From: Tenacibaculum maritimum NCIMB 2154
GTDB taxonomy: Bacteria > Bacteroidota > Bacteroidia > Flavobacteriales > Flavobacteriaceae
Assembly: GCF_900119795.1 (NCBI RefSeq)
Contig: NZ_LT634361.1
Span: 310,001-374,000, forward strand
Direction: 5' to 3'
Length of the DNA: 64,000 nt
Below the pieces are notes generated by a model. It had not been told where the DNA came from, did no database searches, and saw only the letters and a program-made list of their open reading frames with translations. Shown piece by piece: positions 28,774-35,972 of this stretch. The position numbers were made by a program, and so were the translations under genes. Position 1 is the stretch's first letter, and the number at the start of each line of letters is the position of its first letter.

Positions 28774-29367
28774 ATGTTTACAGGAATTATTGAAACGCTA
28801 GGTGTTGTCACCAAAACAGAGATAGAAGCAGGGAATATCCATTTAACGCTTCAGAGTAATTTTACAAATGAGTTAAAAATAGATCAAAGTGTTGCTCATA
28901 ATGGGGTTTGCCTTACAGTTATAGATATTAAGGGAGATGAGTACACGGTAACAGCAATTAAGGAAACGTTAGATAAAACCAATATAGGAGGTTTGCTTAT
29001 TGGTGATGAAGTAAATTTAGAAAGGGCAATGAAATTAGGAGATAGGTTAGATGGTCATATTGTTCAAGGACATGTAGATGAAACAGGTAGTTGTATTGCT
29101 GTGAAGAATGAGAATGGAAGTACTATTTATTCATTTGCTTATAACTCAATGAATAATAATGTTACTATAGAAAAAGGATCTATAACAATAAATGGAGTAA
29201 GTTTGACTGTTGTGGATTCTAAAGTTAACGAATTTAGCGTGGCTATTATTCCTTATACTTTGGCACATACCACTTTTAAAAATATAAAGAAAGGAGATGA
29301 AGTTAATCTTGAATTTGATGTTATTGGTAAATACGTATCAAGATTAACTCAAATAAAAGAAGGGTAA
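28774..29367 (+). CDS. ribE: Riboflavin synthase, alpha chain
   Basis: The 197-residue enzyme makes riboflavin from two lumazine molecules. It has the N-terminal MFTGIIETLG and the internal duplication of two lumazine-binding barrels: NGVCLTVID and LDGHIVQGHVDETG in the first, NGVSLTVVD and LAHTTFKN in the second. Length is normal. No FMN riboswitch is seen in the short upstream gap. Confidence 0.97.
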   Translation: MFTGIIETLGVVTKTEIEAGNIHLTLQSNFTNELKIDQSVAHNGVCLTVIDIKGDEYTVTAIKETLDKTNIGGLLIGDEVNLERAMKLGDRLDGHIVQGHVDETGSCIAVKNENGSTIYSFAYNSMNNNVTIEKGSITINGVSLTVVDSKVNEFSVAIIPYTLAHTTFKNIKKGDEVNLEFDVIGKYVSRLTQIKEG

Positions 29368-29410
29368 ATTTATTTAAAGCGTGTTGCTGTGTTTTGTAGT
29401 TTAAATAACT

Positions 29411-29418
29411 TATTTTTG
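29411..29418 (+). promoter_or_regulatory. -7 box (TATTTTTG) of the XRE/S24 regulator
   Basis: An exact TAnnTTTG match ends 7 bp before the ATG, so the transcript would be leaderless or nearly so. Confidence 0.6.
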
Positions 29419-29425
29419 TAGCAAC

Positions 29426-30196
29426 ATGAATCGTATAAAGAAAAATATCAAGCATTTAAGAAAGTTGAAGAGGCTGACGCAAGATCAGTTGGCAAATGAA
29501 CTAAAAGTAACTCGTTCTAAAATAGGGTCTTATGAAGAGGGGCGTTCTGAACCCTCCATTGAGATGTTAATGTTGTTTTCTGATTATTTCAACTTACCTA
29601 TAGATGTACTGATTAAAAAAGATCTAACTTACGCTACTGATTTTTCGTTTATAGATATTACAGACCAACGTATTTTATTTCCTATAACGATAAAAGAAGA
29701 AGAGGATGATTTTATAGAAGTTGTTCCTGTGGCCGCATCGGCTGGTTATTTATTGGGATATGATGATCCTGAGTATATAGAGCAACTGGATAGGATTAAA
29801 TTGCCTTTTTTGCCAATAGGTAAACATAGAGCCTTTCCTATAAAAGGGGATTCTATGCTTCCTTTAAAAGATGGTGCCTATGTGGTTGCTAAATTTGTAG
29901 AAGATTTTAACGAAGTTTCTAATGGAACGACCTATGTGGTTGTAACGAGGAATGATGGAATGACTTATAAAAGAGTGTATAATGATATTGAAAAAGAAGG
30001 GGGATTTCTGCTGTCTCCTGATAACCCAAACCACCAATCTTATTTTGTTCCAGTCACGGAGATTTTGGAAATGTGGGAGTTTACATGTGCTATTAATACG
30101 CAAGAGTATGATGAAAAAGAGCTGAAAATAAGTAGTATTGCAATGATGTTGAATGGGTTAGGAGTAGAATTAAGAGAGTTAAAGAAAATAGTGTAG
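29426..30196 (+). CDS. XRE-family regulator with LexA-like S24 domain
   Basis: The 256-residue protein has an N-terminal Cro/CI-type helix-turn-helix (residues 8-62; LTQDQLANELKVTRSKIGSY) and a LexA/UmuD-like S24 domain (about 95-220). The Ser-Lys dyad is visible: Ser in GDSMLPL and Lys in MTYKRVY. The cleavage-type Ala-Gly site is at SAGYLLG (about residues 106-112), so stress-induced self-cleavage is possible, but whether it is active is not shown. Similar genes are common in Flavobacteriaceae chromosomes and are not evidence of a prophage. A palindromic terminator follows. Confidence 0.92.
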   Translation: MNRIKKNIKHLRKLKRLTQDQLANELKVTRSKIGSYEEGRSEPSIEMLMLFSDYFNLPIDVLIKKDLTYATDFSFIDITDQRILFPITIKEEEDDFIEVVPVAASAGYLLGYDDPEYIEQLDRIKLPFLPIGKHRAFPIKGDSMLPLKDGAYVVAKFVEDFNEVSNGTTYVVVTRNDGMTYKRVYNDIEKEGGFLLSPDNPNHQSYFVPVTEILEMWEFTCAINTQEYDEKELKISSIAMMLNGLGVELRELKKIV

Positions 30197-30238
30197 CGTT
30201 TATTTTAATATGAATTAATGGATTAAGAACTAAAACAA

Positions 30239-30270
30239 AAAAACCTTAACAAATATTTGTTAAGGTTTTT
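30239..30270. terminator. Bidirectional terminator between the regulator and the tRNA cluster
   Basis: A perfect palindrome (AAAAACCTTAACAAAT then its complement) with flanking A and T runs serves both the plus-strand regulator and the minus-strand tRNA cluster. Confidence 0.85.
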
Positions 30271-30272
30271 AG

Positions 30273-30358
30273 TACAGAAGGCGGGACTTGAACCCGCACG
30301 AGCATTACGGCTCATTGGATTTTAAGTCCAACGTGTCTACCAATTCCACCACTTCTGC
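30273..30358 (-). tRNA. tRNA-Leu (anticodon TAA), copy A
   Basis: It is an 86-nt cloverleaf with a long class II variable arm. The acceptor is GCAGAAG with CTTCTGT, the anticodon loop is CTTAAAA (TAA) and the T-arm is GCGGGTTCAAGTCCCGC. CCA is not encoded. It is nearly identical to the copy 142 bp away. Confidence 0.96.
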
Positions 30359-30385
30359 GTATGTTTTTTCTGACTACTTTAAAAT

Positions 30386-30413
30386 TAAGCCTCACCAATA
30401 AAAGTGAGGCTTA
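30386..30413 (-). terminator. Hairpin between the two tRNA-Leu genes
   Basis: A perfect 10-bp stem (TAAGCCTCAC with GTGAGGCTTA) abuts the 3' end of tRNA-Leu copy B on the minus strand. The T-run after it is weak, so it may be a partial terminator or a processing signal. Confidence 0.55.
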
Positions 30414-30414
30414 G

Positions 30415-30500
30415 TACTGAAGGCGGGACTTGAACCCGCACGAGCATTACGGCTCATTGGATTTTAAGTCCAACGTGTCTACCAATTCCACCACTTCAGC
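30415..30500 (-). tRNA. tRNA-Leu (anticodon TAA), copy B
   Basis: It is an 86-nt class II tRNA identical to copy A from the D-arm through the T-arm. Only the acceptor differs, by a compensated pair: GCTGAAG with CTTCAGT in place of GCAGAAG with CTTCTGT. Confidence 0.96.
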
Positions 30501-30522
30501 ATAATCTTTTTTAAAGGATTAG

Positions 30523-30594
30523 AGCGAAAGACGGGATTTGAACCCGCGACCCCCACCTTGGCAAGGTGATGCTCTACCCCTGAGCTACTTTCGC
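30523..30594 (-). tRNA. tRNA-Gly (anticodon GCC)
   Basis: The cloverleaf has acceptor GCGAAAG with CTTTCGC, a D-stem of GCTC with GAGC, anticodon loop TTGCCAA and T-arm GCGGGTTCAAATCCCGT. CCA is not encoded. It is the first tRNA of the minus-strand cluster. Confidence 0.96.
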
Positions 30595-30740
30595 GTAGTC
30601 AAAACTATTTTAATGAACTTGCATCGTTGTGAATGCGGGTGCAAATATAACACCTTTTTTTTAATTGCAAAGAAAAATTTCAATTTTTTATAAGTATTTC
30701 AATAAGTGCTAAAAAATATGGTAGTTCGCTAATAAAAAAA

Positions 30741-30748
30741 TATCTTTG
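30741..30748 (+). promoter_or_regulatory. -7 box (TATCTTTG) of the cytochrome oxidase operon
   Basis: An exact TAnnTTTG match lies 21 bp before the cyoE ATG, downstream of the divergent tRNA cluster. Confidence 0.65.
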
Positions 30749-30769
30749 CAAAAATTTTTTTAATACTAA

Positions 30770-31672
30770 ATGAATTCTGTTTCAGCTATCGATACTAAAA
30801 TAAGCATAAAGGCATTGTTTTCCGATTTTAAACAACTTACGAAAGTTGGTTTATCGGCAAGCGTTGTGTTTACTTCAATAACAGGATATTTGTTAGGGGT
30901 AAACCAAATTAGTATCACAACGATACTCCTATTAGGAGTAGGGGGGTACTTAATGGTAGGGGCATCTAATGCCTTTAACCAAGTTATAGAAAAAGATACA
31001 GATGCCTTGATGCAACGTACTAAGAATAGGCCTATTCCAAGCGGCAGGATGAAAATAAATACAGCGTTAACGATTGCGGTATTATTTACCATTATCGGTA
31101 TTACAATACTCTATACAATTAATGCGAAATGTGCTTTATTTGGAGCAATCTCTATCTTTCTATATACGAGCGCCTATACTCCTTTAAAAGGAATTACTCC
31201 TTTAGCGGTATTTGTGGGGGCAATTCCTGGGGCAATTCCATTTATGCTAGGTTGGGTTGCTGCTACAAATCAATTTGGTGTTGAAGCAGGTTTCTTATTT
31301 ATGATTCAGTTTTTTTGGCAATTCCCGCATTTTTGGTCTATAGGTTGGTTACAATATGAAGAATATCATAAAGCAGGTTTGCATATGTTACCCATGGATA
31401 AAAAAGATAAAGGAGCAGTTACTCAGATTATTTTTTACACCTTGGTGATGATGTTGATTTCTATCGCGCCAGTGTTAAGAGTAACAGGTGTTTTCTATAT
31501 TTATCCTATAACTGCAGTTGTTATCTTGTTATTAGGAACTCTAATGTTGTACTATGGGATAAAGCTATACAAGTCAGAATCAAATACAGATGCACGAAAA
31601 TTAATGTTGGCAAGTGTTTTTTACATTACAATAGTGCCAATAATATATGTAGTAGATAAATTTTTACATTAA
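30770..31672 (+). CDS. cyoE: Protoheme IX farnesyltransferase (heme O synthase)
   Basis: The 300-residue UbiA-family membrane enzyme adds a farnesyl group to heme B to make heme O for terminal oxidases. It has several membrane helices, the prenyl-diphosphate motif NQVIEKDTDALMQRTKNRPIP with its conserved Asp residues, and YTPLKGITPLAVFVGAIPGA. It is the first gene of a run of oxidase subunits and assembly factors (to 35835), with 2 bp to the next gene. Confidence 0.97.
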   Translation: MNSVSAIDTKISIKALFSDFKQLTKVGLSASVVFTSITGYLLGVNQISITTILLLGVGGYLMVGASNAFNQVIEKDTDALMQRTKNRPIPSGRMKINTALTIAVLFTIIGITILYTINAKCALFGAISIFLYTSAYTPLKGITPLAVFVGAIPGAIPFMLGWVAATNQFGVEAGFLFMIQFFWQFPHFWSIGWLQYEEYHKAGLHMLPMDKKDKGAVTQIIFYTLVMMLISIAPVLRVTGVFYIYPITAVVILLLGTLMLYYGIKLYKSESNTDARKLMLASVFYITIVPIIYVVDKFLH

Positions 31673-31674
31673 TA

Positions 31675-32259
31675 ATGAACGATCAAAGTTTACAGGCTGA
31701 ATTAAAAGCAGCAAGGCGAAAATCAGCGAAACCAATGTTATGGATTTCTATGATTAGTATGGTCATGTTTTTTGCAGGGCTAACAAGTGCATATGTAATA
31801 AGTATGAATAGGGAAGACTGGGTGAGTTTTGATTTGCCTCAGGCTTTTTATATAAGTACTGTTTTAATTATCTTAAGCAGTGGAACACTGTTGGTATCAC
31901 AGTTCTCTTTGAAAAAAGAAAAGATTAAAAACTCTTTAGTGTTTTTAACATTGACATTGGTGTTAGGAATAGGGTTTATATGGTATCAATATGTAGGATT
32001 TAATGAGCTAAAAGAAGCAGGACTTTATTTTACCGGACCAGAAAGTACGGTGTCAACATCTTTTATTATAGGTATTACATTTATGCATATATTGCATTTA
32101 ATAGCGGGGGTAATCGTGTTATTAGTGCTAATTTATAATCATTTTAAAAATAAGTATTCATCTACTGATATGCTTGGTTTTGAGCTAGGTGCGATCTTCT
32201 GGCATTTCGTAGATGTTTTATGGATTTATCTATTTTTCTTTTTCTATTTTATTAGATGA
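31675..32259 (+). CDS. Heme-copper oxidase subunit III (first copy)
   Basis: The 194-residue membrane protein has five predicted helices. It carries subunit III features: FFAGLTSAYVISMN near the N-terminus, TFMHILHLIAGV in the middle and FELGAIFWHFVDVLWIYLFFFFYF at the end. It starts 2 bp after cyoE and precedes a second, longer subunit III gene, an arrangement often seen in Bacteroidota. Confidence 0.93.
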   Translation: MNDQSLQAELKAARRKSAKPMLWISMISMVMFFAGLTSAYVISMNREDWVSFDLPQAFYISTVLIILSSGTLLVSQFSLKKEKIKNSLVFLTLTLVLGIGFIWYQYVGFNELKEAGLYFTGPESTVSTSFIIGITFMHILHLIAGVIVLLVLIYNHFKNKYSSTDMLGFELGAIFWHFVDVLWIYLFFFFYFIR

Positions 32260-32314
32260 TGAAAAATGCGTAATTTTGACAAATATTTTAACAAAAATTA
32301 ACTAATAGATATTT

Positions 32315-33295
32315 ATGGAAGCAAATATTGCTGTAAATTCTGACAACAAAGAGACCTGGGGCGGAGGTGGTGCAAAACCATTTGGAGCTAGTTATGGTAA
32401 AATGATGATGTGGTTTTTTATCCTGTCTGATGCATTGACATTTTCAGGTTTTTTAGCTGCATATGGTTTAACTCGTTTTAAATTTATTGATTCTTGGCCT
32501 ATTGCTGATGAAGTGTTTACTCACTTTCCGTTTTTACACGGAGTACATTTACCAATGTATTATGTAGCATTAATGACATTTATTCTGATTTTTTCTTCAG
32601 TAACAATGGTTTTAGCAGTAGATGCTGGACACCAAATGAACAGGAAAAAGGTTACTTGGTATATGTTTGCTACCGTATTAGGAGGTTTAATTTTCTTAGG
32701 TTCTCAAGCGTGGGAATGGAAAAACTTCATTAATGGATCTTATGGAGCTGTAAAAACAACGGATAATAAAATTTTACAGTTTGTAAAGGATGGGCATCAA
32801 GTAGCATTAAAAGATTTTGTGGTAGGAGGAAAAAGAGAAGAAGTATATCATACGAGGAAGAATGGATTATGGTTTGAGCAAGGAGCTCCGTTAACTGAAT
32901 ACGCCCTTTCTGAAGTGGTGGAATCATTTAATAAACATCCTGAATTAAGAGTTAGGATTCAGAAAATTAATCCAGAAACAAAACAAAAAATAATACTTTC
33001 AAGAGAGGAAAGTATAAAAGCATTAGCAAAAGCTAATGGTGTTGTAGAAGGAGCCAATCTTATAGAAAACGAATATGGTAATTCATTGTTTGGAGATTTC
33101 TTTTTCTTTATTACAGGTTTCCACGGATTCCACGTTTTTTCTGGGGTAGTATTAAATATTATAATCTTTTTCAATGTGATTTTAGGAACTTATGAGAGAA
33201 GAGGTCATTATGAAATGGTTGAAAAAGTAGGATTGTACTGGCACTTTGTAGATTTAGTATGGGTATTCGTATTTACTTTCTTCTATTTAGTGTAA
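32315..33295 (+). CDS. Heme-copper oxidase subunit III (second copy, with large loop)
   Basis: The 326-residue membrane protein shares the end of the first copy (GLYWHFVDLVWVFVFTFFYLV) and has FHGFHVFSGVVLN. Between the third and fourth helices (about residues 140-255) lies a hydrophilic insert of about 110 residues that ordinary subunit III lacks; it should face an aqueous side of the membrane. The role of the insert is unknown. It follows the first copy by 55 bp. Confidence 0.93.
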   Translation: MEANIAVNSDNKETWGGGGAKPFGASYGKMMMWFFILSDALTFSGFLAAYGLTRFKFIDSWPIADEVFTHFPFLHGVHLPMYYVALMTFILIFSSVTMVLAVDAGHQMNRKKVTWYMFATVLGGLIFLGSQAWEWKNFINGSYGAVKTTDNKILQFVKDGHQVALKDFVVGGKREEVYHTRKNGLWFEQGAPLTEYALSEVVESFNKHPELRVRIQKINPETKQKIILSREESIKALAKANGVVEGANLIENEYGNSLFGDFFFFITGFHGFHVFSGVVLNIIIFFNVILGTYERRGHYEMVEKVGLYWHFVDLVWVFVFTFFYLV

Positions 33296-33314
33296 ATTAA
33301 AAATATATAAAAAG

Positions 33315-33659
33315 ATGGGAGCACATTCACACGGTTCAAATGCAAAAAGGATATGGATAGTATTTGGTATATTATCTTTAATAACAATAGTAGAAGTTTG
33401 GTTGGGTATTGTTAAGCCTAAATCGTTAGTATTTACTGATTTTTTAAGCATGCACTTATTAAATTGGATTTTTATTATTTTAACGCTAGCGAAAGCATAT
33501 GGTATTGCATGGGCATTTATGCACTTAGAAGGAGAAAAAAAATGGTTTAGAAGATCCATTGTTTGGACAGCTGTTTTCTTAATTAGCTATTTAGTAACGC
33601 TATTACTAATTGAAGGAGATTATTTATACGAAACATTATCACCATTGGTGAAATGGTAA
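33315..33659 (+). CDS. Cytochrome c oxidase subunit IV-family protein
   Basis: The 114-residue protein has a short His-rich N-terminus and three hydrophobic helices. The middle one contains LAKAYGIAWAFMHLEGEKKW, a pattern of the prokaryotic subunit IV (CtaF/CyoD-like) family. It is the fourth gene of the oxidase unit, and a terminator follows directly. Confidence 0.9.
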   Translation: MGAHSHGSNAKRIWIVFGILSLITIVEVWLGIVKPKSLVFTDFLSMHLLNWIFIILTLAKAYGIAWAFMHLEGEKKWFRRSIVWTAVFLISYLVTLLLIEGDYLYETLSPLVKW

Positions 33660-33673
33660 TAAAATAAAATGAT

Positions 33674-33700
33674 AAAGGTGGTTTTAACCACCTTTTTTTT
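33674..33700 (+). terminator. Intrinsic terminator inside the oxidase gene run
   Basis: A perfect 10-bp stem (AAAGGTGGTT with AACCACCTTT) and 2-base loop are followed by five more T. It separates the subunit genes from the SCO-type assembly genes, which must rely on read-through or their own promoter. Confidence 0.88.
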
Positions 33701-33721
33701 GCTTATATAAAATAATTTAAA

Positions 33722-34369
33722 ATGAATAAAGCCCAAAAATTTATAATCTTATTTGTACTATTTATAGTACCATTGTTGTTTTATATCTTTCTATCAGCGG
33801 GGATTAATAATTTTGCAAAGTTACCAGTAGTAACTGAAAATGTTATTGATATTTCTGAAATTGACAAAGGATATCGTTTTAAAAAGAATATTTCTATAGT
33901 ATTGTTTTTAGGGAAAGATATTAATAGAATAAAAGGAAGTGTTTTCAATTTAAACCAAAAAATATACAAGCCATTTTATGGATTTAAAGATTTTCAAGTT
34001 ATAGCAATTGCTCCAAAAGGAAATAATAAAGGTGTAGAAAAGCTTCAAAAGGAAATAGGAGCTTTTACAAATATGGTGAAGTGGCGTTTTGTTTATGGAG
34101 AAGAAGAGGAAATAAAAGCACTGTATAAAAGTTTTAATACCAATCAAAACTTAGATGAAGATTTGTATAGTTCGAAAGCTTTTCTTATGGATAAAGAAGG
34201 CAAATTAAGAGGTAGAACTGATGATAAAGATACTGCTAACGGTAAGTTGTATGGTTATAATATGCAATCTGTAGGAGAGTTAAATGATAAAATGAAAGAT
34301 GATGTAAAGGTTGTATTGGCAGAATACCGTTTGGCGTTGAAAAAAAATAATGCAGATAGAGAAATTTAA
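33722..34369 (+). CDS. Membrane-anchored SCO-like protein without cysteines
   Basis: The 215-residue protein has one N-terminal membrane helix (residues 7-27) and an extracytoplasmic domain. Its pattern follows the neighbouring SCO protein: a strand ISIVLFLG where SCO has VYVVEFFFS, then FQVIAIAP, a Trp-containing segment WRFVYG and SSKAFLMDKEGKLRGR where SCO has HSGLFALVDKEGYIRSR. No cysteine is present anywhere, so it cannot do thiol or copper chemistry through a CxxxC motif. A structural or scaffold role in oxidase assembly is inference. Confidence 0.8.
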   Translation: MNKAQKFIILFVLFIVPLLFYIFLSAGINNFAKLPVVTENVIDISEIDKGYRFKKNISIVLFLGKDINRIKGSVFNLNQKIYKPFYGFKDFQVIAIAPKGNNKGVEKLQKEIGAFTNMVKWRFVYGEEEEIKALYKSFNTNQNLDEDLYSSKAFLMDKEGKLRGRTDDKDTANGKLYGYNMQSVGELNDKMKDDVKVVLAEYRLALKKNNADREI

Positions 34370-34427
34370 AAAAGAAACTATTAAGTATTACAAGTAGGTA
34401 ACTACGGAAACTTTTCTGAATAAAAAA

Positions 34428-35075
34428 ATGAACAAAAAATATTCATACGTTGGAATTTCTTTTATAATTCTACTTTTTGGGATATATGTAGTCCCTAAAG
34501 TAGTGGCTAGGTTTAAAAAACCTCAGCTAGCTACTTTTAATAAGGTGCCATCATTTGAGTTTATAAACCAAGATGGAAAAAAAATAACAAATAACAATTT
34601 TAAAGGGAAAGTATATGTGGTCGAGTTTTTCTTTTCTACTTGTACAACAATTTGTCCTTTAATGACAACCAAAATGGTTGAACTTCAAGACGAATTTTTT
34701 GGAAACCCTAATTTCGGAATAGCTTCTTTTTCAATAACTCCAGAAAGAGATACGCCTTATGTATTAAAAGAATATGCTAAAAGGAACAAGATACTCGCTA
34801 AAAATTGGCATCTGTTAACAACAGAGGGAGCTGATGATATTGTATATAATTTGGCAAATAAAGGATTTAAATTGTATGCAGGAAAAGATGATAGAAGTAC
34901 CGATGGCTTTGAACACTCGGGCTTGTTTGCATTAGTAGATAAAGAAGGCTACATTCGTTCAAGGTATGATGAGTTTGGAAACCCAATAATGTATTATAGG
35001 GCTTTAGAAGAGAATGAATTTTCAGATCAAATAAAAGAATTAAAAGAGGATATTAAACTGTTATTAAATGAGTAA
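34428..35075 (+). CDS. SCO1/SenC-family copper chaperone
   Basis: The 215-residue protein has an N-terminal membrane anchor and a thioredoxin-fold domain facing the periplasm. It delivers copper to, or reduces, the CuA site of cytochrome oxidase. Copper ligands are Cys72 and Cys76 in STCTTICPLMT and His163 in FEHSGLF. It overlaps the following DUF420 gene by 8 bp. Confidence 0.95.
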   Translation: MNKKYSYVGISFIILLFGIYVVPKVVARFKKPQLATFNKVPSFEFINQDGKKITNNNFKGKVYVVEFFFSTCTTICPLMTTKMVELQDEFFGNPNFGIASFSITPERDTPYVLKEYAKRNKILAKNWHLLTTEGADDIVYNLANKGFKLYAGKDDRSTDGFEHSGLFALVDKEGYIRSRYDEFGNPIMYYRALEENEFSDQIKELKEDIKLLLNE

Positions 35076-35595
35076 AATAGCACAAGAAAAAAAATACAAT
35101 AGGATTATTACTGCCCTATCTATTGTAATACCATTAGCAGTGGCAGCATTGTTTGGAATAAAATTACCTAATGTGGCACCTTTACATTTTTTGCCACCGA
35201 TTTATGCAACTATAAACGGTATAACTGCTGTTATTTTAGTTTGGGCAGTAGTATCAATAAAAAAAGGAAATAGATTATTACATGAACGTTTAATAAAATT
35301 AGCAATGCTTTGCTCAATACTTTTCTTGTTGATGTATATAGGCTATCATATGACCTCTGATTCAACTAAATTTGGAGGAGAGGGAGTTGTAAAATACATA
35401 TATTATTTCATTTTGGTAACGCACATTATATTGTCAATAGCAGTGATTCCTTTTGTATTGTTAACTTATGTAAGAGCGCAATTAGGTAAGTTTGAAGCCC
35501 ATAAGAAAATAGCAAAAATAACATTTCCTCTTTGGTTGTACGTAGCGGTTACAGGTGTTGTTGTTTATGTAATGATTTCACCTTATTACGGATAA
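35068..35595 (+). CDS. DUF420 membrane protein (oxidase assembly, CtaM-like)
   Basis: The 175-residue integral membrane protein has about five helices and conserved histidines in LHFLPPIYATING, LLHERLIKLA and GYHMTSDS, the DUF420 pattern. Members linked to SCO genes (CtaM) are needed for heme-copper oxidase activity in Firmicutes, so a similar role is likely here. The start overlaps the SCO gene by 8 bp, which suggests translational coupling. Confidence 0.92.
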   Translation: MSKIAQEKKYNRIITALSIVIPLAVAALFGIKLPNVAPLHFLPPIYATINGITAVILVWAVVSIKKGNRLLHERLIKLAMLCSILFLLMYIGYHMTSDSTKFGGEGVVKYIYYFILVTHIILSIAVIPFVLLTYVRAQLGKFEAHKKIAKITFPLWLYVAVTGVVVYVMISPYYG

Positions 35596-35613
35596 GGTAT
35601 AAAAAAGAATACA

Positions 35614-35835
35614 ATGAAAAAAGCGACAATTATAACAGTAGTATTCTGTTTGATAGGAAAAATTAGTATTGCTCAATGTGCAATGTGTAAAGCTGTTGTC
35701 GAAAATGGAGATGAAACAATGGCAGAAGGAGTAAATAATGGAATTACATACTTAATGATATTTCCCTATTTACTAATTGGCGTGCTGTTTTATTTTTTAT
35801 ATAGACATAGAAAAAAGACAAAAAGTTTTAACTAA
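35614..35835 (+). CDS. Small membrane protein with CxxC motif
   Basis: The 73-residue protein has a signal-like N-terminus (residues 1-20, ending SIAQ), then CAMCKAVVENGDE, a membrane helix (about 47-64) and a basic tail. The Cys pair after the cleavage site suggests metal or thiol handling on the periplasmic side. It ends the oxidase gene run 18 bp after DUF420; a link to oxidase biogenesis is inferred from position only. Confidence 0.82.
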   Translation: MKKATIITVVFCLIGKISIAQCAMCKAVVENGDETMAEGVNNGITYLMIFPYLLIGVLFYFLYRHRKKTKSFN

Positions 35836-35885
35836 GGTAAATATTCTGTAACATATTTTAAAAGCGATCGTCATATAGGCGAAAC

Positions 35886-35928
35886 AAAAGAAGCGATACG
35901 TTCTTTTTAAGAATACATCGCTTCTTTT
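35886..35928 (+). terminator. Intrinsic terminator of the oxidase assembly genes
   Basis: A perfect 12-bp stem (AAAAGAAGCGAT with ATCGCTTCTTTT) closes over a partly self-paired loop. Confidence 0.85.
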
Positions 35929-35972
35929 ATGAAAATAAGTGAAATACTTTACAGGAATTATAAAAATCATAC

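Noticed and set aside
29426-30196. XRE/S24 regulator as a sign of a prophage
   Set aside because: No phage structural, replication or integrase genes lie nearby; the flanks are ribE and tRNAs, so it is taken as a chromosomal regulator.
30273-30594. tRNA cluster as an integration site in use
   Set aside because: All three tRNAs are complete, with housekeeping genes on both sides and no integrase or duplicated 3' ends.
30770-31092. Minus-strand frame of 108 codons over cyoE
   Set aside because: It is a shadow of the conserved heme O synthase gene.
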